NCBI GenBank assembly: GCA_004556965.1
Contig: SFFE01000003.1
Span: forward strand, 62,001 to 126,000
Direction of reading: 5' to 3'
Length of the DNA stretch: 64,000 bases
Source: Clostridiales bacterium
GTDB lineage: Bacteria > Bacillota > Clostridia > Oscillospirales > Oscillospiraceae
A program made the position numbers and the translations under genes. Below, one piece after another: positions 38,511-46,608 of the stretch. The notes under the pieces were generated by a model, which saw nothing but the letters and a program-made list of their open reading frames with translations, made no database searches and was not told where the DNA came from. Position 1 is the first letter of the stretch. Each line of letters begins with the position of its first letter.

Positions 38511-39962
38511 TCAGTTGCGGGGCTGCTCCTGCGCGCGGATCAGGTTCTGATAAAACCGCACCGCGCCGGGCAGGCAGTTATATTCAATGTTTTCGTTCAG
38601 GCCGTGCATGCCTTTCATCTGTTCCGGACCGTAGATCACAGGCGCGAAGCGGATGCAGCTCGGGCAGACCGGCTGATAAAACTGTGCGTCCGTGGCGCCG
38701 GTCATCACATAGGGGCTGATCGGCAGACCGGGGAACGTCTCCGAAATGACGCGCTCCACCTGACGGAATGCCGCGCCGTCGATCTCCACCGGCGGCGTAT
38801 AGTCGTTGGTGTGTACGACCTCCATCGTAAGACCGTGCTTTTCCGCGAGCTTTTCCATGATCTGCAGACTCTCCCGCTCGCCCTGATGGGGAATAAAGCG
38901 CAGGTTCGCGCCAAGCGTCGCCTCCTGCGGCAGCACGTTGTACGCATCTGAGCCGGACTGCATCGTGAAAGCGACGGTCGTCTGCAGCATTGCACCGGCC
39001 TGTGCGCTGATGGCAGGCAGCACCTGCTTCATCAGCGGGCCGAACAGCCAGAGATTGCCCATGACCAGCCGTAAGCCGAACGGTGCGTAAGGCGCCAGCC
39101 GTGCAAACATCGCCGAAACCTCCGGCAGCAGCTTCCGGCGAAACGGAGAATGCGTCTCCACATCGTCCACAAATGCGGCCAGCCGCGCGATGGGGGAGTG
39201 CTTCGGCGGTGTGCTGGCGTGTCCGCCGGAGCTGCGGGCGGTAAATTTCACGTCCGCCTTACCTTTTTCAAACACGCCGACCATGGCAAAATTGCCCGGA
39301 ATCCCGCCGATCGGCTCGGAGATGATGCCGCCGCCCTCATCACAGACGAGAAACAGCTCCACGCCGCGCCGCTGAAGCTCCGCCACGAGCTTCGGCGCGC
39401 CGTCGCCGGCCCACTCCTCCGTGCAGGAGGAGGCGAGATACACGTCGCATGCCGGAGTATATCCCTCGGCCAGAAGCTCCTCGACCGCCTGGAAAAAGGC
39501 CATGAGCGAGCTCTTGGTGTCCGCTGCGCCGCGCCCCCAGACCTTGCCGTCCGCGATCTCACCGGAAAACGGCGCGTGCTCCCATACGCCCTCGGCGGGG
39601 ACCACGTCCTGATGGCTCATCAGCAGAATCGGCTTTTCGCGGCTTTTGCCCTTCCAGCAATAGAGCAGATTGCCGTCGATCACGGTGCGCTCCAGTTTTT
39701 CATGCACGAGCGGAAAGAGCGCCTCCAGCGTCTTGTGGAAGGCCAGAAATTTTTCAACCTCCGGCGTATTCGCATGGGAGGTGGTGTCGCACTGAACCAT
39801 GCGCGAGAGCTTTTCCGCCAGAAATTTTGCCCGCTCTTCGTTCTCATGCGGCTGATATTCGGAGTGTAAGGCGGGCGTGCGCAGCGTGCGGACCAGCGCA
39901 GCCGCCAGCGGCGTAAGCAGAAGCGGCGGAACCAGCCGCAGAACCTTCATACCCTGTTTCAT
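38511..39962 (-). CDS. M20 family metallopeptidase with N-terminal membrane segment
   Basis: This 483-residue protein belongs to the long M20 group (PM20D1/CPS1-like). Metal-binding motifs are LLMSHQDVVPAEG, GRGAADTKSS, and SSCTEEWAGDG, with a dimerisation domain in the middle and TGATDAQFY near the end. A single hydrophobic segment (about residues 7-25) could anchor it. ATG 39962 is 5 bases after AGAGGG. It is the last gene of a three-gene minus-strand unit with two membrane proteins, suggesting uptake and hydrolysis of peptides or N-acyl amino acids (inference). Confidence 0.88.
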   Translation of the reverse strand: MKQGMKVLRLVPPLLLTPLAAALVRTLRTPALHSEYQPHENEERAKFLAEKLSRMVQCDTTSHANTPEVEKFLAFHKTLEALFPLVHEKLERTVIDGNLLYCWKGKSREKPILLMSHQDVVPAEGVWEHAPFSGEIADGKVWGRGAADTKSSLMAFFQAVEELLAEGYTPACDVYLASSCTEEWAGDGAPKLVAELQRRGVELFLVCDEGGGIISEPIGGIPGNFAMVGVFEKGKADVKFTARSSGGHASTPPKHSPIARLAAFVDDVETHSPFRRKLLPEVSAMFARLAPYAPFGLRLVMGNLWLFGPLMKQVLPAISAQAGAMLQTTVAFTMQSGSDAYNVLPQEATLGANLRFIPHQGERESLQIMEKLAEKHGLTMEVVHTNDYTPPVEIDGAAFRQVERVISETFPGLPISPYVMTGATDAQFYQPVCPSCIRFAPVIYGPEQMKGMHGLNENIEYNCLPGAVRFYQNLIRAQEQPRN

Positions 39963-39963
39963 G

Positions 39964-40653
39964 TTATCCCTCTGCTTTCTGCTGCTTTTTGTAGAAGAAA
40001 TATGCGATCCCGATGGCAATTGCGCCGGAGGGAATAATCATAAAACTGGTGGAGCCCGTGAGCGACGGCACCAGAATGAACAGCACGCTCATCACCAGCA
40101 GCGGTGCGATGGCGACTTTCATGTTTTTCCGATAATACCGATAGGCCATGGCGCCGAAGAGCGCCGGTACCACGTTTGCAAACGCGGGCTGAAGCACGGG
40201 GCTTTGCAACACCGGCTGCAGGGGTACCAGCAGCAGCACGCCCAGCGCCAGAACCAGAATGGTGACGAGCGAGGAGGTTGCAATGGAGAGCGTGGAGATA
40301 ATTTCATTTTCCGGCGTCCCGGTCTTTGCGCCGACGATGTCGCGCGCGTTGACAGCACACGGAATCTTCATGTTGATGAGATTGCCGGTAATAAAGGCGA
40401 GATACCCACCGCCGGCGCCCAGCATGGGCGTATACACAAGAAATTCCACCACGCTGCTGACCGTCCACACCAGTCCGACGGAGAGAAATCCCTTTCCAAC
40501 AGCGGGCAGATCCGGCATGGCGCCGAGAAAGCTGCCGATCAAAAACGGCGCGCCGACGAGCAAAACCAGCGTTATGGTGCTGACAATCCGGCCGATCACA
40601 TGTGTCCGCCGGGTATACGCTTCAAAGGAGGTTCTTTTCTGTTCTTCATTCAT
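39964..40653 (-). CDS. Six-helix membrane protein of unknown function
   Basis: This 229-residue protein has about six hydrophobic segments with an Arg-rich N-terminus. I do not recognise a named family; in many Clostridia a similar protein accompanies DUF5058 and a peptidase. It lies 15 bases downstream of the DUF5058 gene and its stop overlaps the ribosome-binding region of the M20 peptidase gene, so all three are co-expressed. AGGAGAAGC precedes the ATG. A transporter half is a reasonable guess. Confidence 0.8.
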   Translation of the reverse strand: MNEEQKRTSFEAYTRRTHVIGRIVSTITLVLLVGAPFLIGSFLGAMPDLPAVGKGFLSVGLVWTVSSVVEFLVYTPMLGAGGGYLAFITGNLINMKIPCAVNARDIVGAKTGTPENEIISTLSIATSSLVTILVLALGVLLLVPLQPVLQSPVLQPAFANVVPALFGAMAYRYYRKNMKVAIAPLLVMSVLFILVPSLTGSTSFMIIPSGAIAIGIAYFFYKKQQKAEG

Positions 40654-40668
40654 GCTGCTTCTCCTTTC

Positions 40669-41418
40669 TCAGACAAAGAGCGAAACCACCACGGCCGCTG
40701 CCATGCCAACGAGCATGCTGCCGGCGATGGAAAAGCTTTCGACCCATGCCTGATGCTTCTTCTCCGCGAGATAGACAAAGCCCGCCATAACAAGCCCGGA
40801 CACGGCCACGACGAGCAGCGGCATCCAATCACCGGAGAAGGTAAACAGCCCGTTTCCGGATACCAGCCCGCCGATATAGCTGCCGATATACGCGCTGACC
40901 AGACCGATGAACATGGCCGTCATTGCAAGATCGCCGAACCCGCCGCCGGCGCTGCGGCCGCTGCGGCCGAGTTTTTGTGTGTAGCGCTTGTTGAAAAATA
41001 CGGAGAGCACCATACCCCACATGATGCAGATGCTCATCAGCAGCGCGATCGTTGCAAATCCGGAGGGCGTCATCTCCGCGGCGGAGAGCGTGCTCATGCC
41101 GACCTGCTCTGCCGCTGCCTGCGCAACCTGCGTTTCATAATGCAGCGCGCCGATCACGGAAAGACGCAGCCATGGCCACGGCGTGCCGAGACTGCCGGAG
41201 AGTGCGATCACGCCCAGCAGGATCCCCACGCTGGGGAGCAGGGAGAAGGTCGCGCTGGAAGTGATTACGCGGTTCATGCGCGTCCGGTCGATTCCCATGG
41301 CGATGCCCGCACGGTAGGCGCGCACCAGAAAGATCACACATACGACAGCGACAAAGGCAATGATGCCGCCACAGATCAGATACATAGGCGCGCTGTTCAG
41401 CTTTGATAAAATTGACAT
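40669..41418 (-). CDS. DUF5058 family membrane protein
   Basis: This 249-residue protein has six membrane segments and matches the DUF5058 pattern: AYRAGIAMGIDRTRMNRVITSSATFSLLPSVGILLGVIALSGSLGTPWPWLRLSVIGALHYE. The function is unknown; a permease role is commonly suspected. It is the first gene of the DUF5058-membrane-M20 unit and is preceded by GAGGTGATCGGTC. Confidence 0.85.
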   Translation of the reverse strand: MSILSKLNSAPMYLICGGIIAFVAVVCVIFLVRAYRAGIAMGIDRTRMNRVITSSATFSLLPSVGILLGVIALSGSLGTPWPWLRLSVIGALHYETQVAQAAAEQVGMSTLSAAEMTPSGFATIALLMSICIMWGMVLSVFFNKRYTQKLGRSGRSAGGGFGDLAMTAMFIGLVSAYIGSYIGGLVSGNGLFTFSGDWMPLLVVAVSGLVMAGFVYLAEKKHQAWVESFSIAGSMLVGMAAAVVVSLFV

Positions 41419-41537
41419 GACCGATCACCTCATTCGCAGCGGGATCCGCTGCATGTTTTTCTGTTTTCTGATTGTAGCACACTGCAGCAGAGAAAGACAG
41501 TGCTGCTGTAAAAATCCCTTGCGGATAATCCGTGCCG

Positions 41538-42383
41538 TTACAGCCACTTTTTCCGTTTGAAGTACCACACCAGTCCCAGTACGACCACCAGACTGATGGC
41601 AATGAGCACCGGGTAGCTGAACCGCCATTGCAGCTCTGGCATGTGGATGAAGTTCATCCCATACCATCCGGTGAGCAGCGTCAACGGCAAAAACAGCACC
41701 GTCACGATTGTAAACACCTTCATCAGGTCGTTTTGCTGGATAGAAAGCTGCGATTGGTAAGCCTCACGCATTTGGCTGACGATTTCCTGCAGATTGCACA
41801 CCTTGCTCAGATACCGGTCGGTACGCATACCCAGGATGGTAATCCGTTTGAGCGTATCCGGGGCAAGCAGATCGTTGTCGTTTGCCGCCATTTCATCAAA
41901 GATCGCATCCAACTGTTCATAGTAATGCTTCAACCGCAGCAGCTCCCGCCGCCAGCTGATGATGCGGTTGAGTGCGTCACGGTCCCGTCCGGCAAGAATT
42001 TCTGCCTCGCTGTCGTCAATTTCGGATTCAAACTGATCGAGATATGCCATGTCGCCCCGGAGGAGATGCACAAAAAAGTGATAGATCAGTTTCTCATTTC
42101 CCTGGGACGTTGTGTCGGCCATATCTTCGAGATTCTGCCGGACGAAGTGCTCGGCCTCGGCATCTTCGCAGAGAAAGAACAGATCTTTCCGATCCATGTA
42201 AATCAGAACCTTGGAGTCGTCGGTGCGATCGCTGTGGATGTCATACCAATTGAAAGCCAGCAGATTAAACGTCTCGAAGCTCTCGAAACTTTCAGTCTGT
42301 CCCTCGTGGATATACCGAAATACCTTCGGATCCATATACGGCGCAGCTTCCGCCATGCGGGATAACGGTAAAACCAGCTGCAT
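41538..42383 (-). CDS. CorA-like Mg2+/Co2+ transporter
   Basis: This 281-residue protein has a long soluble alpha/beta N-terminal domain, then helices leading to two C-terminal membrane segments with the hallmark GMN motif (YGMNFIHMPE) between them, followed by the positively charged tail YFKRKKWL. CorA channels form pentamers that admit Mg2+. It is monocistronic. AGGAGGAAACC precedes ATG 42383. Confidence 0.9.
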   Translation of the reverse strand: MQLVLPLSRMAEAAPYMDPKVFRYIHEGQTESFESFETFNLLAFNWYDIHSDRTDDSKVLIYMDRKDLFFLCEDAEAEHFVRQNLEDMADTTSQGNEKLIYHFFVHLLRGDMAYLDQFESEIDDSEAEILAGRDRDALNRIISWRRELLRLKHYYEQLDAIFDEMAANDNDLLAPDTLKRITILGMRTDRYLSKVCNLQEIVSQMREAYQSQLSIQQNDLMKVFTIVTVLFLPLTLLTGWYGMNFIHMPELQWRFSYPVLIAISLVVVLGLVWYFKRKKWL

Positions 42384-42493
42384 GATGGTTTCCTCCTGTC
42401 GTTTGTTTTTCTTACTTTATCCCGGATGAAAACAGCTGTCAATGCCAATGGCAGATTTTCAAACATTGCGGAAGAAAGAACGGAAAATCGAGG

Positions 42494-42523
42494 TTGACAT
42501 ATTGTGAATTGTTAGTATATAAT
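42494..42523 (+). promoter_or_regulatory. Sigma-A promoter of the rpmH operon
   Basis: Perfect TTGACA, 18-base spacer, perfect TATAAT, about 97 bases before rpmH. Confidence 0.85.
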
Positions 42524-42619
42524 ATTGAGCCGACGCCGGTTTCGCGGCGTTGACTGGATTTGTTCACTACGGCGGGATTTATCCTGCTGTTGAGTATTAC
42601 TTGAAAGGAGAAAAACACG

Positions 42620-42754
42620 ATGTTCCGTACCTATCAGCCCAAAAAGCGTCAGCGCAAAAAAGAGCACGGCTTCCGCAAGAGAATGGCCACCGCAAACGGC
42701 CGCAAGGTGCTGTCCCGCCGCAGAGCGAAGGGCAGAAAAAAGCTGAGCTACTAA
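42620..42754 (+). CDS. rpmH: 50S ribosomal protein L34
   Basis: This 44-residue protein is L34 throughout: [18 protein letters not shown] then [31 protein letters not shown] lies 10 bases before the ATG. It is the first gene of the rpmH-rnpA-yidD-yidC-jag cluster, which in many bacteria lies next to dnaA and oriC; here neither is present and a corA-like gene lies upstream. Confidence 0.98.
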   Translation: MFRTYQPKKRQRKKEHGFRKRMATANGRKVLSRRRAKGRKKLSY

Positions 42755-42864
42755 GCAGGCCACCAGTGAGCAGGACTGTAATTTGACATCGTTTTCAGGG
42801 CGGGATTTTTCCGCCCTTATGGTGTTTCTATAAATTCTGGCCGCATGAAATCGGAGAGAGGGTC

Positions 42865-43227
42865 TTGGAATTTACCGTTACGTTAAAAAAGAACTATGAA
42901 TTCCGGCGCCTGTATTCAAAAGGGAAGAGCACTGCGACCGCATGTCTGGCGCTGTATTGCCGCAAAAACGGTTCCGTCCGGAACCGGATCGGCTATACCG
43001 TGTCCAATAAAATCGGACATGCTGTGGTTCGCAACCGCATCCGCCGCCGTCTGCGTGAGATCTATCGCCTGCATGAGCCGGAGCTTGCGCGGGGATATGA
43101 CATCGTTGTGGTGGCTCGCATGCGGGCGCACGACGCCGATTATCACCGGCTGGAGGCCGATTTCCTGAAAGCTGCGGGCCGTCTTGGCCTGCTGCATGCA
43201 AAAGCGGAGGAAGGGGAACGGCAATGA
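42865..43227 (+). CDS. rnpA: Ribonuclease P protein component
   Basis: This 120-residue protein has the RnpA signature [10 protein letters not shown] and the RNR motif [16 protein letters not shown]. It assists the RNA subunit in 5' maturation of tRNAs. The start is TTG 42865, three bases after GGAGAGAGG; no ATG is available nearby. Its TGA overlaps the yidD ATG. Confidence 0.96.
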   Translation: MEFTVTLKKNYEFRRLYSKGKSTATACLALYCRKNGSVRNRIGYTVSNKIGHAVVRNRIRRRLREIYRLHEPELARGYDIVVVARMRAHDADYHRLEADFLKAAGRLGLLHAKAEEGERQ

Positions 43228-43442
43228 AGAAACTTCTCATCGCGCTGGTCAAATTCTACCGCAAGCATATCTCTCCGCTGAAGCCGCCCTGCTGCAGATT
43301 TATTCCCACCTGCTCCGAATACGCGCTTGAAGCGCTGGAAAAATACGGCGCACTCAAAGGCTCCTGGCTGGCGATCAAGCGTATCTCCCGGTGCCACCCG
43401 TTCCACGTGGGTGAGCACGATTTTTACGATCCGGTTCCATAA
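43224..43442 (+). CDS. yidD: Membrane protein insertion efficiency factor YidD
   Basis: This 72-residue protein has the complete YidD pattern: [69 protein letters not shown] end. It helps YidC-dependent insertion. It overlaps rnpA and precedes yidC by 41 bases. Confidence 0.96.
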   Translation: MKKLLIALVKFYRKHISPLKPPCCRFIPTCSEYALEALEKYGALKGSWLAIKRISRCHPFHVGEHDFYDPVP

Positions 43443-43483
43443 ACCGGGAAAATCCAAAAGAACCAAAGAATTGGAGTCATCTT

Positions 43484-44707
43484 ATGTCTTGGATTACCGC
43501 AATCTTTGCGTGGCCGCTGAAAGAGTTTTATAACCTGACGAACAACTACGGCATTGCCATCATGTTGTTCGCCGTGCTTGTGAATCTGGTTCTGCTGCCG
43601 TTTATGGCAAAGAGCAAAAAGAGCATGATGCGTACCACGCGTCTGCAGCCCAGACTGAAAGAGCTGGAAAAGAAATACAATGGCAATCCGCAGCAATACC
43701 AGCAGGCTGTCAGCAAGCTGTACCGGGAAGAGAAGATCAACCCCATGTCCGGCTGCCTGTGGAGCCTGCTCCCGTTCCCGATCCTGATCGCGCTGTACAG
43801 CGTCATCCGTCAGCCGCTGTCGAAGATGATGCATCTGAGCGCGGAAGCCGTCACCAGCCTGACCGAGTGGGTTACGAACAACGCCGGTTTTGTCGCATCG
43901 TCCAAGTCTGCATATACCGAGATTGAGGTCATGAACAGCATCCACCAGAACTGGGATGCCGTTACCGCGGCGCTTGGCGACTTTTCCGGCAAACTGATGA
44001 ATCTGGATTACTCGTTCCTCGGCCTGAATCTGGGCCAGCAGCCGAGCTTCAAGTTCTGGGCGTTTGACTGGAGCAACAAAGCAGTCTGGCTTCCGGCGCT
44101 TGGGCTGTTTCTGATCCCGATCATTTCGGCGTTCCTTTCGTGGCTGTCGATGAAGATCAGCACCATGACCACGCCGCAGGTCGATAAGCAGCAGGCACAG
44201 ACGAACAAGAGCATGATGCTCGTGATGCCGCTGGTTTCCCTCTGGATCTGCTTTACGATGCCCGCCGCATTGGGCGTGTACTGGATCCTCAACAGCGTCT
44301 GCGGCATTATCCGCGATGTGGCGCTGACCAAAATCTACACCAAGCAGCTCGATCTGGCCGATTTGAACCGTGCGGATCGTCAGAAGGAACTTGAAATCGA
44401 ACGCCGGCGTGAAGAGACCGAACGCATGCGGGCCGCAGGCGAAACGACGAAGAACCCGAACACCAGCAAAAAGAAAATTCAGGCAAACCAGAAACAGCAG
44501 GATGACGAGCGCAAAGCGGCTCTGGAGCGCGAGGAGCGCGCCGCCAAGCGTGAACGCCTCGGCATCAAGGAAACGGAACAACCTGCCTCGCAGGTTGGAA
44601 ACCGCCGGTATGCGCGCGGCCGCGCTTATGCGCCCGATCGCTTTGGCGAAGCGTTTGAGGCGTCTGTGGATGCAGCGCCGGAAGGTGCCGAAGAATCTGC
44701 CGAATGA
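43484..44707 (+). CDS. yidC: Membrane protein insertase YidC/SpoIIIJ
   Basis: This 407-residue protein is a Gram-positive-type YidC with about five membrane segments, starting with WPLKEFYNLTNNYGIAIMLFAVLVNLVLLPFMAKSKKSM and containing the polar hairpin LQPRLKELEKKYNG. The C-terminal 130 residues are a charged, Lys/Glu/Arg-rich cytoplasmic tail, longer than usual, which may contact ribosomes. GGAG lies 8 bases before the ATG. No lipobox was noted at the N-terminus. Confidence 0.94.
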   Translation: MSWITAIFAWPLKEFYNLTNNYGIAIMLFAVLVNLVLLPFMAKSKKSMMRTTRLQPRLKELEKKYNGNPQQYQQAVSKLYREEKINPMSGCLWSLLPFPILIALYSVIRQPLSKMMHLSAEAVTSLTEWVTNNAGFVASSKSAYTEIEVMNSIHQNWDAVTAALGDFSGKLMNLDYSFLGLNLGQQPSFKFWAFDWSNKAVWLPALGLFLIPIISAFLSWLSMKISTMTTPQVDKQQAQTNKSMMLVMPLVSLWICFTMPAALGVYWILNSVCGIIRDVALTKIYTKQLDLADLNRADRQKELEIERRREETERMRAAGETTKNPNTSKKKIQANQKQQDDERKAALEREERAAKRERLGIKETEQPASQVGNRRYARGRAYAPDRFGEAFEASVDAAPEGAEESAE

Positions 44708-44725
44708 TAACAGGAGAACTGAAAC

Positions 44726-45403
44726 ATGTTAAAAATATTGGAAAAGACCGCCAAGACTGAGGAAGAGGCGATTTCCGCCGCTTTGGAGGAACTGGGTCTC
44801 GACCGCGATGAGGTTTCCGTGGAAATCGTGGAGCGCTCAAAATCCGGTTTTTTCGGAATCGGCGCCTGCAATGCTGTCATCCGCGTCCAGTATGAGGTCG
44901 AGGAAGACAAGTACGAAAAAATTCGGAGCTTTCTGAGCGGGCTTCTGGAACGCATGGGTACAGAAGCGGAGATCGAGATCACGGAGCGCGAAAACGGCGG
45001 TGTGAACGTAAACCTGTCCGGTGCAAACATGGGCGCTGTCATCGGCCGGCGCGGCGAGACGCTCGACGCGATCCAGCACCTGACAAATTACGCCGTCAAC
45101 CGCGGCAGTGACAAGCACATGCACATCAGCGTCGACGCGGAGAGCTACCGCGCAAAGCGCGAAGAATCTCTGGTTCGGCTCGCAGAGAAAATGGCCGCTA
45201 AGGTCATCAAGTATAAGCGCAGCATGGCGTTGGAGCCCATGAACTCCTACGAGCGGCATGTGATCCACACCGCGCTGCAAAACTATGAAGGCGTTACCAC
45301 CAGCTCTACCGGAACGGAACCGAACCGGCGCGTTGTCGTGTCCTATGAGCGGCCGCAGCAGCCGCAGCGCAGCAACAAGCCGGTCAGCCGTGAATGGAGC
45401 TGA
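44726..45403 (+). CDS. jag: RNA-binding protein Jag/KhpB
   Basis: This 225-residue protein has three domains: Jag-N (about 1-52, LEKTAKTEEEAISAALEELGL ... SGFFGIG), KH (about 75-150, with the GAVIGRRGETLDAIQ loop), and R3H (about 150-215, SYERHVIHTALQ). It binds RNA and partners with KhpA in cell-envelope control. It follows yidC after 18 bases, as in many Firmicutes. Confidence 0.95.
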   Translation: MLKILEKTAKTEEEAISAALEELGLDRDEVSVEIVERSKSGFFGIGACNAVIRVQYEVEEDKYEKIRSFLSGLLERMGTEAEIEITERENGGVNVNLSGANMGAVIGRRGETLDAIQHLTNYAVNRGSDKHMHISVDAESYRAKREESLVRLAEKMAAKVIKYKRSMALEPMNSYERHVIHTALQNYEGVTTSSTGTEPNRRVVVSYERPQQPQRSNKPVSREWS

Positions 45404-45434
45404 ACCGGTAGCAGCATAAATTAGGAGGAGCATT

Positions 45435-45662
45435 ATGGTTTTTGAAAAAGTGAGATCGCTTCTGGCAAACCAGCTCGAGATCGACGAAGATCGTATCACA
45501 ATGGACACAAACATTGCGGACGATCTGGGCGCGGATTCTCTGGATGTTGTCGAGCTTGTGATGTCCATTGAGGACAATTTCGGCATCGTCATCACGGACG
45601 AGAACGCTGCCAATCTGACCACGGTGCGTCAGGTTGTCGAGTTCCTCGAAAAGTCCATGTAA
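45435..45662 (+). CDS. acpP: Acyl carrier protein
   Basis: This 75-residue protein has the phosphopantetheine attachment site GADSLDVVEL with the modified Ser, and full ACP length. It carries acyl chains in fatty acid synthesis. AGGAGGAGC precedes the ATG. It lies 31 bases after jag and is followed by a terminator, so it may belong to the rpmH operon transcript rather than to a fab operon. Confidence 0.96.
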   Translation: MVFEKVRSLLANQLEIDEDRITMDTNIADDLGADSLDVVELVMSIEDNFGIVITDENAANLTTVRQVVEFLEKSM

Positions 45663-45681
45663 TCGGATCTATAACCACAAA

Positions 45682-45716
45682 AGCGGGCAGCCAATCAGAG
45701 CGCTGCCCGCTTTTTC
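45682..45716 (+). terminator. Terminator of acpP / rpmH operon
   Basis: AGCGGGCAG/CTGCCCGCT stem (45682-45711) followed by T5, 19 bases past the acpP stop. Confidence 0.88.
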
Positions 45717-45739
45717 ATTGTAATCTCTGTCAATTTTGA

Positions 45740-45768
45740 TTGACTATTTTCTGAACGGAAGGTAAAAT
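45740..45768 (+). promoter_or_regulatory. Sigma-A promoter of holB-ricT
   Basis: TTGACT, 17-base spacer, TAAAAT, 32 bases before the ATG. Confidence 0.7.
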
Positions 45769-45800
45769 AAAAAAGTTAGGTAGCGAAAGGAGTGCGTGTC

Positions 45801-46604
45801 ATGCTGCAATTTCAAACGAATGACCACATTTCGCATTCCTATATCGTCGCCTCTTCGTCGGAAGCGGAGCGCAGCCGGATGACGACGGAGCTGGCCGCAG
45901 CCATGCTGTGCGAGAGCGCAGATATCCGCCCCTGCCGCCAGTGCCGGAGCTGCCATAAGGTGTTCCATGGCGTACACCCGGATGTGCTGTTCGTCGAGCC
46001 GGACGGCACGGCGAAAACACCCGTCATCAAGGTTGAGCAGATCCGGCAGATCGCTGCCACGGCGTATCTTCTGCCGAGTGAGGCCAGCCGGAAGGTTTAT
46101 ATTCTGCGTCAGGCGGACAGGATGAATTTTAACGCACAAAATGCGTTTTTGAAGCTTCTGGAGGAGCCGCCGCAAAGCGCCGCCTTCATTCTGGCGGCTG
46201 CAAATCCGGGCGCACTGCTGCCGACGGTGCGCTCCCGTTGCGAGCTGCTGCGGGAAAACGCTTCAGACGCCGAACCATCGGAGGACGGCATGCGCGAAGC
46301 GGAAGCGTATCTCAAGGCGGCGGCGCGCGGCGACCGGGCGGAGCTGCTGCGCTGGTGCGCCGGACACGAGAATCTGGATGCGCAGGCGCTGCAGGACTTT
46401 CTCTCTGCCGCAAAGCAAGCACTCGTACGCCATCTTTCCGGAGAGGATGAGATTCCGGCGCTGACAGCGGCGGACGCCATGCGGCAGCTCCGGCGCATCG
46501 AACAGTGCGAGACTTACCGGCGTGCAAACGTAAACACAAAGCATATCTTTGGCCTGCTGTCCGTGCCTACGGCGCCGGACGCGGCTGGGAAGAAGCGAGG
46601 ATAA
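45801..46604 (+). CDS. holB: DNA polymerase III delta' subunit-like ATPase
   Basis: This 267-residue clamp-loader protein has the delta' pattern SHSYIVASSS, a four-Cys zinc module (Cys37, 45, 48, 51), the sensor block KVYILRQADRMNFNAQNAFLKLLEEPP, and FILAAANPGALLPTVRSRC. It lacks a functional Walker A, as is usual for delta'. ATG 45801 is 8 bases after AAAGGAG; the GTG at 45792 overlaps that site. It is shorter than E. coli delta' (334). Followed by a RicT-like gene, as in Bacillus. Confidence 0.88.
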   Translation: MLQFQTNDHISHSYIVASSSEAERSRMTTELAAAMLCESADIRPCRQCRSCHKVFHGVHPDVLFVEPDGTAKTPVIKVEQIRQIAATAYLLPSEASRKVYILRQADRMNFNAQNAFLKLLEEPPQSAAFILAAANPGALLPTVRSRCELLRENASDAEPSEDGMREAEAYLKAAARGDRAELLRWCAGHENLDAQALQDFLSAAKQALVRHLSGEDEIPALTAADAMRQLRRIEQCETYRRANVNTKHIFGLLSVPTAPDAAGKKRG

Positions 46605-46608
46605 GCCA

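Noticed and set aside
42384..42620. Replication origin near rpmH
   Set aside because: dnaA is absent and no cluster of DnaA boxes is evident in the gap upstream of rpmH.
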